Below are positions 53,071-61,494 of a stretch of 64,000 bases of DNA, in pieces; position 1 is the first letter of the stretch; each line of letters begins with the position of its first letter. Made by a program: the position numbers and the translations under genes. The notes under the pieces are model-generated. The model made no database searches, was not told where the DNA came from, and saw only the letters and a program-made list of their open reading frames with translations. This stretch comes from Archangium_A sp035910535 (lineage in GTDB: Bacteria; Myxococcota; Myxococcia; Myxococcales; Myxococcaceae): positions 1 to 64,000 of the forward strand of contig JAMHXF010000051.1 in assembly GCA_035910535.1 (NCBI GenBank). The letters run 5' to 3'.

Positions 53071-54354
53071 ATGAAGCTGAGCAACCTCACCCTGATTGCA
53101 GCCCTGAGCCTGATTGCGCTCCCTGCGTACGCTGGCGAAGACAACCCCGAATGCCTCGGTGACTCGTGCGGTCGACCGAATGAAGAAGGTGGCGGCTGTG
53201 GCTGCGGTTGCGGCTGCTCCGTCTGGGTCGCGTACACCGATGACGGCGTGACGCTGTCGTACACCGACGACGCCGACGGCGACGGCCGCGCTGACGACCG
53301 CGACAACTGCCCGTTCGCGCCGAACCGCGAGCAGACCGACGGCGACGGCGACGGCGTTGGCGACACCTGCGACAACTGCTCGGCGGCCTCGAACTTCAGC
53401 CAGCTCGACGCCGACGGCGACGGCATCGGCGATGCGTGCGACCCCGACAGCGACGGCGACGGCGTGCTGAACGCGGCTGACAACTGCCCGAGCATCCCCA
53501 ACGCGAACCAGCTCGACACCGATGGCGACGGTCTTGGCAACGTGTGCGACGACGACGACGACGGCGACGGCGTGGTCGACAGCGCCGACAACTGCCCTGA
53601 AGTCGCCAACCCGGCGCAGGAAGTGCTCAACGACCCCCGTTGCAACGTCGACTCCGACGGCGACAACATCGGCGACAGCCGCGACAACTGCCCGGGCGTG
53701 AGCAACGCCGACCAGGCCGACGTCGACCGTGACGGCCAGGGCAACGTGTGCGACCCCGACATCGACGACGACGGCGTGCTCAACGGCGTCGACAACTGCA
53801 AGGAGATCGCGAACCGTGACCAGCGCGATGACGACGGCGACGGCCGTGGCGATGTCTGCGACCCGCTGTACTGCGTGGTCGTCGACGCGGCGAACCCGGA
53901 AGACTGCCTCAACCCGAACTCGCCGTTCCGCGTGCACGCCGGTGGCCGTGTCAGCCTGAAGAAGGGTGAGAAGTTCCGCCTCCCGCTGTTCGCGAACCGC
54001 AACGGCGCCGCCATCGAATACGTGTGGACGGTGAAAGAGGGCGGTCGCCCGGCCGGCAGCAAGGCGGCGGTCGTGAACCCTGAAGGCGTCGTCACCCTGT
54101 CGCGCCACTGGGAATACGCGTACTCCGACGGCAACGTGCCCTCGTTCACTGCCGACGTCGACGGTGAGTACGACATCCAGCTGCAGGCGCACCTCGCCTT
54201 CGCTGACCGCGCGTACCCGAACCGTGATTCGACCTCGCAGCTCAAGCTGAACGCCGACGGCGCGAACGCTGGTGCCTGCAGCGCGATTCCGGTCGACGGT
54301 TCGCTGGCGATGCTGGGCCTGGGTCTGCTCGCCCTCGTGCGCCGCCGCCGCTGA
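53071..54354 (+). CDS. mtsC: TSP3-repeat MYXO-CTERM protein, MtsC-like cell-cell cohesion protein
   Basis: 427 residues. Signal MKLSNLTLIAALSLIALPAYA; a Cys/Gly cluster (GGGCGCGCGCS); about eight TSP3 repeats of the DxDxDGxxD type (DADGDGRADDRDNCPFAPN, DGDGDGVGDTCDNCS, DSDGDGVLNAADNCPSIPN, DTDGDGLGNVCDD), which bind many Ca2+ and stiffen; a beta-rich domain (about 290-395); and a tail ACSAIPVDG, hydrophobic segment, RRRR, matching MYXO-CTERM sorting. Myxococcus proteins with this makeup are annotated MtsC, a cell-cell cohesion protein. It has its own promoter candidate and is flanked by hairpins, so it may be expressed above its neighbours. Confidence 0.85.
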   Translation: MKLSNLTLIAALSLIALPAYAGEDNPECLGDSCGRPNEEGGGCGCGCGCSVWVAYTDDGVTLSYTDDADGDGRADDRDNCPFAPNREQTDGDGDGVGDTCDNCSAASNFSQLDADGDGIGDACDPDSDGDGVLNAADNCPSIPNANQLDTDGDGLGNVCDDDDDGDGVVDSADNCPEVANPAQEVLNDPRCNVDSDGDNIGDSRDNCPGVSNADQADVDRDGQGNVCDPDIDDDGVLNGVDNCKEIANRDQRDDDGDGRGDVCDPLYCVVVDAANPEDCLNPNSPFRVHAGGRVSLKKGEKFRLPLFANRNGAAIEYVWTVKEGGRPAGSKAAVVNPEGVVTLSRHWEYAYSDGNVPSFTADVDGEYDIQLQAHLAFADRAYPNRDSTSQLKLNADGANAGACSAIPVDGSLAMLGLGLLALVRRRR

Positions 54355-54378
54355 GCCAGGCCTGAAGCACTCGAAGTG

Positions 54379-54412
54379 GAGCCCCTCGTCAGCCGATGCT
54401 GCCGGGGGGCTC
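54379..54412 (+). terminator. Hairpin after mtsC, possible attenuator
   Basis: GAGCCCC (54379-54385) pairs with GGGGCTC (54406-54412) over a 20-base loop. It has no T tract but lies 25 bases after the mtsC stop and 36 before the next gene, suited to differential expression within the operon. Confidence 0.5.
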
Positions 54413-54448
54413 GGTCGTTGAAGTCGTGAGCTAGAAAGGACGCCCCAA

Positions 54449-56416
54449 GTGAAGCCTCTTCGTCCGACAATTCTGGTTGCCCTGCTTGGTCTCGCGGCGT
54501 GCAGTGATGCGCTGATTCAGCGACCGCCCAAAGACGACATCAACGTCGACAACAAGCTCGCGCTCTCGGGGCGCGTGTGCACCTCGGAGCCGAACCCCGA
54601 CGGCTTCCCGGTGAAGGTGGTGCTGATCGTCGACCAGTCCGGTTCGATGTGCATCTCCGACCCGCCGGGTAGTCAGGGCGACATGGGCTTCTGCCAGATG
54701 TACGGCACCGCGCCTCCGGGCGTGACGCAGCCGGCGCGCGTGCGTGCGCTCAACCGCCTGCTCGACCAACTTCAGGGGCAGAACAACGTCACCGTGGCGC
54801 TCGTGCCCTTCGAGACCAACGTGAAAGACCCGTGGCCTTCGGCCGTGGGCGCAGGCACCGATCGCTTCGCGCGCCCTGACGCCACGCTGCGAGATCGCGT
54901 GAACAACCTGCAGTCGCAGCTGGGCAAAGGTACCGACTACCAGGGCGCGCTCGCGTACACCTACGCGCTCATCTCGAGCGACATCGCGAAGATGGAAGCC
55001 GAGAGCCCGGCGCAGCTGCCGCGCACGCGCTACGTCGTGGTGTTCGTCACCGACGGGGTGCCGTACCCGAAGTGCGCGGCGAACGATGGGCTGACGCTCT
55101 TCGCCGACGACCTGAACCCCGACTTGACGTGGGCTGACTCGTTCGGCTCTGGCAACTTCTGCAACCAGATTGACCCCGACGACCCGGACGCCATCACCGG
55201 CTACATCCAGGGCACGGACCGCAACCAGAACTACCAGCTCTTCAGCTACGTGAAGCAGATCACCGACCTGAAAGATCAATTCAACATCGGCGACGTGCGA
55301 CTCCACACGGTGCTGATGTTCAACGAAGAAGCCGTGCGCAACTGCGGCCCCATCTGCCAGGACATTTACGGCGAGTACGTGCGCTACCCGGGTCGTACGC
55401 CGGTCGCCGACGGGCCCGCCGCCGCCAAGACCATCGCCTCGTGGACGTTGCGGCAGCTCGCCCAGCGCGGCAACGGCGTGTACCAGGAGTTCTCGAACTT
55501 CCAGGGCCTCGCGCAGCTGAACCTCGGCGCGCTCGACTATTCATCGCTCTATTCGCCGAACGTCATGAAGTCGTTCTTCGTGCAGGCGCTCTCGAGCGAG
55601 CCCGGCGAGAGCGCGCGCCAGGTCGACACCGACGGCGACGGCCTGGTCGACGAGTTCGACAACGACTTCACGCATGGCACCAACCGCTTCGTCATCGACA
55701 CCGACGAAGACGGCTTCGACGACCTGTTCGAGGTGCGCCGCGCCGACGACGGCTTCCGCGCTTCAGTCAAAGACGGGCGCGGTTGTGACCCGGCCTCGCC
55801 GCTCACGCCGGGCTGCCAGCTGCGCGACACCGACGGCGATGGGCTCACCAGCTGGGCCGAGGCGTACTTGAAGACGGTGCAGACGTTGGTCGACTCCGAC
55901 GGCGACGGCATCCCTGACGGCCTCGAGGTGAAGTACGGCCTCGACCCGAAGCAGCGCCTGCTCAACGGCCTCGACACCGATGGCGACGGCACGCCTGACG
56001 GCGAAGAGTTCCGCATCGGCAGCAACCCCGTCTCTCGCGACCGCGCGTTCCAGGAAAAGAGCGCGTACCAGTACAAGATCACCTCGCAGGTGGTCGACCG
56101 GCACGTCTGCTACGACTTCACTGTGAGCAACCTCCAACTCGTCACGCCGCCCAACCGTGCGGGCCTCACGCAGGGCTACAACCTCTTCAAGCTGTGGTTC
56201 TCGGAAGCGCCAGAGAGCGGCGTGGCCACCGACTTCGGTGTGTGGCGCGCGGCGTGTGCTTGGGCTCAGTACGACGCGCCTTCGGTACGTGTCCCGGCCG
56301 GCCCTGAAATCGGCGGCCTCAACGACGGCGACTTCCGCAGCGCCGACCGGCTCCACACGCCAGCGCAATACGACGCAGATTGTGTCGGCGTCTCACCGTC
56401 GCGAGCGGCCGAGTGA
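54449..56416 (+). CDS. VWA-TSP3 lipoprotein with intact MIDAS, MtsD-position (CglD-like architecture)
   Basis: 655 residues from GTG at 54449 (AGAAAGGA eight bases upstream). Signal RPTILVALLGLAAC. VWA domain from FPVKVVLIVDQSGSMC with the DxSxS metal site and the ARYVVVFVTDG-type strand (TRYVVVFVTDGVPYPKC). TSP3-like repeats follow (DTDGDGLVDEFDNDF, DSDGDGIPDGLEVKYGLDP, DTDGDGTPDGEEFRIGSNP), then a Cys-containing C-terminal domain (VVDRHVCYDFTVSNLQLV). VWA-TSP3 lipoproteins include the gliding protein CglD, and this gene occupies the mtsD position. Likely metal-dependent surface adhesin. Confidence 0.85.
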   Translation: MKPLRPTILVALLGLAACSDALIQRPPKDDINVDNKLALSGRVCTSEPNPDGFPVKVVLIVDQSGSMCISDPPGSQGDMGFCQMYGTAPPGVTQPARVRALNRLLDQLQGQNNVTVALVPFETNVKDPWPSAVGAGTDRFARPDATLRDRVNNLQSQLGKGTDYQGALAYTYALISSDIAKMEAESPAQLPRTRYVVVFVTDGVPYPKCAANDGLTLFADDLNPDLTWADSFGSGNFCNQIDPDDPDAITGYIQGTDRNQNYQLFSYVKQITDLKDQFNIGDVRLHTVLMFNEEAVRNCGPICQDIYGEYVRYPGRTPVADGPAAAKTIASWTLRQLAQRGNGVYQEFSNFQGLAQLNLGALDYSSLYSPNVMKSFFVQALSSEPGESARQVDTDGDGLVDEFDNDFTHGTNRFVIDTDEDGFDDLFEVRRADDGFRASVKDGRGCDPASPLTPGCQLRDTDGDGLTSWAEAYLKTVQTLVDSDGDGIPDGLEVKYGLDPKQRLLNGLDTDGDGTPDGEEFRIGSNPVSRDRAFQEKSAYQYKITSQVVDRHVCYDFTVSNLQLVTPPNRAGLTQGYNLFKLWFSEAPESGVATDFGVWRAACAWAQYDAPSVRVPAGPEIGGLNDGDFRSADRLHTPAQYDADCVGVSPSRAAE

Positions 56417-58209
56417 AGATCTCGAAGCCTGTCGTGGTGGCCTTCGTGGTGTCAGCGCTCTTCGGCGCGTGCACCAACACGTACATCTACGACTTGCGGC
56501 GTGATGATCAGCTGCCGCGAGATCGCACGCTCACGCTCGACGGCGAGTTCTGCACGCCGTCGCCCAATGAAGTCGTGCGACCCATCAAGATCGTGCTCGT
56601 GATGGACGCCTCGCAGTCGATGCGCGTCACCGACCCCAACGGCACGCGCGCGACGGCCGTCGTCGATCTCCTCGACAACCTGCCGCAGGAACCTGAAATC
56701 AGCTTCGCGGTGATGCTCTTCGCCGGCAGCACCACGGCGTGGCTCACGCAGAGCGGCGACGCAGAGTTCGATCGCATCGTCGACCTCAGCGCCGACGAGC
56801 GAAACCAGCTGCGGCAGCGCGTGCTCAACTTTACCGTCGCCGCTGGTGGCCCGAACCGCGACTCGACCGACTTCGTCAAGCCGCTGTCCGACATCTACGC
56901 GCTCATCAACGAAGACATCGCGCTCACGCGCTTGATGCAGATGAACGACGAGACCCGTGCGCGTTACTCCGTCATCTTTCTGTCTGACGGCCAGCCCACG
57001 ACGAACCAGGACGACGAGCTGCTCTGTGGCGATGCCGTGCGCCGCATTCGCCAGCTCAAAGATCTCGCTGACGACGTGAAGGTGAACACCGTGCACGTCT
57101 TCACGCCGACCCAGCCGGTCGCGTCTTCGGCGTGCTCGTTCGACGCGGGGGTCACCATTCCCATCGGCGGGAACACGTGCGGCATTCCCGACCTGCCGGC
57201 CGGCGCGTGCCCGTTGCTGGTGGTGAACAACAACGCCGAGCGCCTCAACCAGATGGCGGGCCTCGGCGGCGGTGACTTCCGCGACTTCCGCAACAACGAG
57301 CCCATCAACTTCCTCAACTTCCGCTTCGGGCAGGTGCGCCGCACCTTCGTGTTCGACAAGCTCGTCGCCTCGAACCACTCGTCGCCGGCGGGCAGCCCCC
57401 TTGAGCTGGCCGACACCGACTCTGACGGCCTGCTCGACGAAGACGAAGAGCGCGAAGGCACGTCGCCCTGGCTGGCCGACACCGATGGCGACGGCTTCTC
57501 TGACGGCGTCGAGGTGTACTTCCGTGAGCGCGGCGCGAACTTCACGCCCAACCAGGTGCCGCAGCCCGATGGTGGCGGCGTCGACCCCGGGTGCCCCGTC
57601 GAGCTGCGCGGCGTCGACTCCGACTGCGACACGCTCTTCGATTGCGACGAGCAGATCATCGGCACCAACGCGCAGCGCGCCGACTCCGACGACGACGGCA
57701 TCCCCGACTCGATTGAGTTCAAGCTGGGCAGCCAGCCGTCGTCGAAAGACCTGCCGCAAGACCCCGACAACGATCGCGTGCCCACCGGTGACGAGCTGTT
57801 GATGCACATGAACCCGTTGGTGGTCGACAGCGACAACCTCTCGGTCGACGGCTACCGCTATGACGTGAAGAAGAAGTCCGGGCTTGAGCCCGACGGTCGC
57901 CAGTGCTGGACCTTCAAGATCAGCAACGTGGCGATGGCCAACACGCTGCCCGACACGCGCGACGCAGGGAACCCCGACGGCGGCGACCCGCTCTACCGAC
58001 GTGGCGCGGGCTACAACGATCTCTTCGTCACCTTCTCGATGACGCCGGGCGATGACCCGACGGGCCGCACCGTGCTTCGGACGTTCCGGCACACGGCGTC
58101 GCGCTTCCCCGTCGGTGGCATCAAGTCGCCGCACGACGGCGTCATCAACATCAAGGCCGACGACTTCGTGGCAGGCTGCCAGAGCGTCGTGCAGCCGGCC
58201 GCGCCGTAA
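56413..58209 (+). CDS. VWA-TSP3 lipoprotein with MIDAS, MtsE-position gene
   Basis: 598 residues from GTG at 56413, overlapping the upstream stop. Signal KISKPVVVAFVVSALFGAC. VWA with MDASQSMRV (DxSxS) and RYSVIFLSDGQPTT; TSP3-like repeats (DTDSDGLLDEDEEREGTSP, DTDGDGFSDGVEVYFRERG, DSDDDGIPDSIEFKLGSQP); and a C-terminal domain closely matching that of the 51318-52913 protein (QCWTFKISNVAMANTLP, GYNDLFVTFSMTPGDDPTG, GVINIKADDFVAGC). Probable cell-surface Ca-dependent protein. Translationally coupled to the MtsD-position gene. Confidence 0.85.
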   Translation: MKISKPVVVAFVVSALFGACTNTYIYDLRRDDQLPRDRTLTLDGEFCTPSPNEVVRPIKIVLVMDASQSMRVTDPNGTRATAVVDLLDNLPQEPEISFAVMLFAGSTTAWLTQSGDAEFDRIVDLSADERNQLRQRVLNFTVAAGGPNRDSTDFVKPLSDIYALINEDIALTRLMQMNDETRARYSVIFLSDGQPTTNQDDELLCGDAVRRIRQLKDLADDVKVNTVHVFTPTQPVASSACSFDAGVTIPIGGNTCGIPDLPAGACPLLVVNNNAERLNQMAGLGGGDFRDFRNNEPINFLNFRFGQVRRTFVFDKLVASNHSSPAGSPLELADTDSDGLLDEDEEREGTSPWLADTDGDGFSDGVEVYFRERGANFTPNQVPQPDGGGVDPGCPVELRGVDSDCDTLFDCDEQIIGTNAQRADSDDDGIPDSIEFKLGSQPSSKDLPQDPDNDRVPTGDELLMHMNPLVVDSDNLSVDGYRYDVKKKSGLEPDGRQCWTFKISNVAMANTLPDTRDAGNPDGGDPLYRRGAGYNDLFVTFSMTPGDDPTGRTVLRTFRHTASRFPVGGIKSPHDGVINIKADDFVAGCQSVVQPAAP

Positions 58210-58228
58210 CCTTTTCGGGTACCTCAAC

Positions 58229-60463
58229 ATGCGCTTCTCTCTTCGCGTCTTCGCGTCGTCTCTTCTCGCCGCAGGTCTCGCCGCGTGTCCTCCAGCTCCC
58301 ATCGAGTGCGTCGAAGGTGACGAAGAGGTCTGCGACGCCGGCGCGCCGCCGCCCGACTTCTGCAACTCGCAAGAAGAGGCCGACAACGACGCGGTCAACT
58401 GCCACCTCACGGTGACGGGCGCTGGCGACTCGCCGGTGCGCAAAGAGGGCCTCTACATTTCGCGCATGGAAGACGGCGGCGTCGATCGCGACTGGTACCT
58501 CGCGGAGATGCCTGCGCTCACGCCGCGCTCGCTGTTGCACGTCAACGGCGGCTACCAGGCGGCGCTCACGGCGGTGAACTTTCAGATCAACGTGCTCAAG
58601 GCGAGCCCGAGTGGCCTCGTGTCCATCGCGACGGCGGTCGACAATCGTGCGGGTGGCGCAGCGCCGAAGCCGGTCGACATCATCCTCCCGTTCTCGGAGT
58701 CGAACGCGAAGCTGTACCTGCTGGTGAGCGATGAAGGTGGCCCGCAGCTTCGCATCGACAACCGCAACACGTACTCGGTGATGGTCGAGGTGCAAGACAA
58801 CCCCGACGTCAACGAGCCCAACGACACCACGCCCACCGCCATCACGTTGGCGCCGGCGAACGGTGGCCAGGAAGGCATGCAGACCGGCTACCTGGCGACG
58901 ACCAACGACGTCGACCTCTTCGAGTTTCAGGTCGGGGGCACGGGTCGGCAGATCATCTACCTGAAGCTCACGGGCCCCGACCCGCACCCGACGAACCCTG
59001 CGCCGCCGTACCGCCTCTCGTACACGCTGTTCGACCCGGCCGGCACGCCCATCGCCGAGGGGAGGATGGACAACGCGTTTCTCCCGATTTCACTCGCGAC
59101 CGCGCGCCTCGCGCCTTCGACCGGCGCATACCGCCTGCAGGTGCAGGGCTACCGCGCGCCCAACGACATGACGCCCATCAAGGGTGACTTGCGCGTGCAG
59201 TACACCGCGCAGGTTCGCGTGCTGCCCGACCTCGACATGCAGGAGCCCAACGACACGGCGGCCACGGCGCACACGCTCTCGCTGAGCCCGAACGGCTCGA
59301 CCAGCGTGACGGGCAAGCTGTCGTACGCGGCCGACGACGAGTGGTTCGTGGTCTCACTGCCGTCTCGCGCGACGCCCTCGACGTTGCGCTACCGCGTGAC
59401 GACGGCCATGGGTGGAGGCCGCTTCGAGCCGCTGTCCGCCACGCCCAACCGGCAGGTCGACCTCGTGCAGTTGGTGACGACGGGCGCGACCCCTTCGGAC
59501 CAAACGCTGGCCTGTAAGTCGAACCGCTCGGCGTGCCCGCGCGGCAGCGACGGAGACACCCGCTTCCTCGATTCGTACTGCGACGACAACGTGCCGCCGC
59601 AGTGTGTGCACTCGCACCGCGAAGAAGAAGCGCCGCGCGTGGCGAACCTGCGCAACTTCGTGGGCGCCATTCCCGTGCCGACGGGCGTCGCCAATCAGTA
59701 CCTGCTCTCGTTCAAGGACCAGGGCCTGGGTGACAGCAAGTACGCCGACGATCGCGACTTCACGTTGACGCTCGAGTGGCGCGACGACGCCGATGAAGCC
59801 GCGCGCGTCGGTGGGCCGACGGTGTTGACGGTGTCGGGTACGCCCGTGGTGGCGACGGGTGAAATCTCGTTCGGTCACGGCAAGTACTTCAACGAAGACC
59901 GCTACTTCGCGTCGGGTGACGGGCTGCGCGCGCGCGCTGACTACGACGCCGTCGACACCGACAAAGATCTCTTTCAGTTCAACGTGGCCGCCGCAGCTGA
60001 TCAGTCGTGGGAGGTCTCGTGGGAGCTGCTGCACCCCGACGGCGGCACGCGGCCTCCGGGCGACCTCGGCGTCGAGCTCGTCTTCTGCACGGCGCTCGGT
60101 TCGGCCGTTGACGGCGGCATCTGCACCGGCCAGACGACGCGCGTCTTCGCGTACAACGACGCGCAGCTGACGCCCTGGTACCTGCCGCAGAGTGCTTCGA
60201 ATGGTCGGCAGTTGTTCCGTCGCGACGTGGGGCCGACCAGCACCACCGTCACCGCTGAATCAGTCGGCTGCGCGTGCCTGTCGGCGCCGCGCCTGGCCGC
60301 TGGGGCGTACTTCATCAACGTCGGCGCCGTGGAGCGCACCTCGAATGAGCCGCTCCACTACCGCCTCACGCAGCGCATCGCTGCCTACCCGAGCACGTTC
60401 ACCAGCCCTGACGGTGGTGGCACGTGCCCGGTGACCGACGGTGGCTGCGGCTTCGCCCGCTGA
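58229..60463 (+). CDS. Lipoprotein with PPC-type repeats, MtsF-position gene
   Basis: 744 residues. Signal MRFSLRVFASSLLAAGLAAC. The body is beta-sandwich-rich. Two stretches match bacterial pre-peptidase C-terminal (PPC)-like repeats: EPNDTTPTAITLAPANGG to DVDLFEFQVGGTGR, and EPNDTAATAHTLSLSPNGS to DDEWFVVSLPS. A third, weaker one lies near RADYDAVDTDKDLFQFNV. Several cysteines occur in pairs (CKSNRSACPRGS, CDDNVPPQC, GCACLS). It fits the sixth position of the mts cluster, where MtsF is a cell-cell cohesion protein in Myxococcus annotations. Surface-exposed lipoprotein is likely. Confidence 0.8.
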   Translation: MRFSLRVFASSLLAAGLAACPPAPIECVEGDEEVCDAGAPPPDFCNSQEEADNDAVNCHLTVTGAGDSPVRKEGLYISRMEDGGVDRDWYLAEMPALTPRSLLHVNGGYQAALTAVNFQINVLKASPSGLVSIATAVDNRAGGAAPKPVDIILPFSESNAKLYLLVSDEGGPQLRIDNRNTYSVMVEVQDNPDVNEPNDTTPTAITLAPANGGQEGMQTGYLATTNDVDLFEFQVGGTGRQIIYLKLTGPDPHPTNPAPPYRLSYTLFDPAGTPIAEGRMDNAFLPISLATARLAPSTGAYRLQVQGYRAPNDMTPIKGDLRVQYTAQVRVLPDLDMQEPNDTAATAHTLSLSPNGSTSVTGKLSYAADDEWFVVSLPSRATPSTLRYRVTTAMGGGRFEPLSATPNRQVDLVQLVTTGATPSDQTLACKSNRSACPRGSDGDTRFLDSYCDDNVPPQCVHSHREEEAPRVANLRNFVGAIPVPTGVANQYLLSFKDQGLGDSKYADDRDFTLTLEWRDDADEAARVGGPTVLTVSGTPVVATGEISFGHGKYFNEDRYFASGDGLRARADYDAVDTDKDLFQFNVAAAADQSWEVSWELLHPDGGTRPPGDLGVELVFCTALGSAVDGGICTGQTTRVFAYNDAQLTPWYLPQSASNGRQLFRRDVGPTSTTVTAESVGCACLSAPRLAAGAYFINVGAVERTSNEPLHYRLTQRIAAYPSTFTSPDGGGTCPVTDGGCGFAR

Positions 60464-60468
60464 TGCGC

Positions 60469-60966
60469 TCAGGGCATCGCGGTGCGGCACTCGGCGGGAA
60501 TGCCCCCGTCGAAGGGCACGCCGCAGCCGGTGATGTCGAAGGTGCGCTCGGCGCCGTTGGCCGCGTTGCTCTGCACCGTCAGCTTGCCGGTGTAGCGGCG
60601 CGCTTCAGTGGGCGCGAAGACGACGCGCACGAGCATGTTCTTGTTGCCGGCGATGGTCGCAGGCACCGTCTCCGGCGAGGTGTCGTAGGTGAAGGCCGGG
60701 TCGCCGCTGTAGCTGATGGCGGTGATGTCGAGGTTGGCGGTGCTGCCGTTGGTGATCCGCAGCGACTCCTGCGGCTTGGTGCCGATGTACGTGCCGGAGT
60801 TGAACTCCAGCGCGAAGCCGATGCTGCCGCGATCGGGGCAGAGGTGCGGCGTCGACATCAACGTCTCGCCGTCGCAGGGCATGGGGTTGCTCGGCTGGCC
60901 GCAAGACGAGAAAGCAGACAGAATCGCCGCCGCACTCAAGCCTCCGATGAGAATCGCTCGCTTCAT
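60469..60966 (-). CDS. Lipoprotein with Ig-like (ASPM/choice-of-anchor) domain
   Basis: 165 residues from ATG at 60966 (60981 is also in frame). Signal RAILIGGLSAAAILSAFSSC. The domain has the alternating strands of ASH/ASPM-SPD-2-type beta-sandwiches: ESLRITNGSTANLDITAIS, GNKNMLVRVVFAPTEARRYTG, KLTVQSNAANGAERTFDITG, ending CGVPFDGGIPAEC. Function unknown. Convergent with the MtsF-position gene (5-base gap), divergent from the next lipoprotein. Confidence 0.78.
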   Translation of the reverse strand: MKRAILIGGLSAAAILSAFSSCGQPSNPMPCDGETLMSTPHLCPDRGSIGFALEFNSGTYIGTKPQESLRITNGSTANLDITAISYSGDPAFTYDTSPETVPATIAGNKNMLVRVVFAPTEARRYTGKLTVQSNAANGAERTFDITGCGVPFDGGIPAECRTAMP

Positions 60967-60993
60967 GTCGGTGTCCTTCAAGGTGGGAAAAAC

Positions 60994-61485
60994 GTGGTGA
61001 AGCTACTTCAGGGACTGCTGTGTGCCGTCGCCGTGCTGGCCAGCGGCTGTGGGAGTGTTCGAGATCAATTCATCGGCACGCGCATCGCCGACGAGTGCAA
61101 CGGCGCGTGGAACGTGTGCGCCACGACCGTGGGCTGCTTCGTAGGAGATCGCAGCTACGTCGAAGGCCGCTTCCCCGGGAAGAATAAGCTGGGCATTCAG
61201 CTCTTCGAGCCCTCGGAGGTCACGGTGAGCATGCTGCTCTTCGAGACCGCCGGCGCCGGCGACGCGACGGTCATCAACTTCTTCGAAGAGAGCTGCGGCT
61301 CGCGCGTGCGCGTCGAGCTCACGGGCCGCGCGCTGGTCGGCGAGAACGAGAAGTCGGGCTACGTGTTTCGCAGCGCCGAGCTGTCGGGTACGGGCGACCA
61401 CCTCATCGAGGTCGAGAGCGACGCGCGCACGAAGTACCTGATGAAGATCGACGTGCTCCCGCTGCGCCTGCGCGACGTTCAGTGA
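60994..61485 (+). CDS. Small cysteine-containing lipoprotein
   Basis: 163 residues from GTG at 60994 (60997 also possible). Signal KLLQGLLCAVAVLASGC. Mature part with six Cys including ADECNGAWNVCATTVGC, and beta strands (VTVSMLLFETAGAGDATVIN, HLIEVESDARTKYLMKIDV). No family recognised. It is divergent from the Ig-like lipoprotein gene and converges on the GMC oxidoreductase gene. Confidence 0.75.
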   Translation: MVKLLQGLLCAVAVLASGCGSVRDQFIGTRIADECNGAWNVCATTVGCFVGDRSYVEGRFPGKNKLGIQLFEPSEVTVSMLLFETAGAGDATVINFFEESCGSRVRVELTGRALVGENEKSGYVFRSAELSGTGDHLIEVESDARTKYLMKIDVLPLRLRDVQ

Positions 61486-61494
61486 CATCGCGCT

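Noticed and set aside
56452..58443. A 663-residue minus-strand frame opposite the MtsE-position gene
   Set aside because: Same shadow pattern; it has no recognisable motif or start context.
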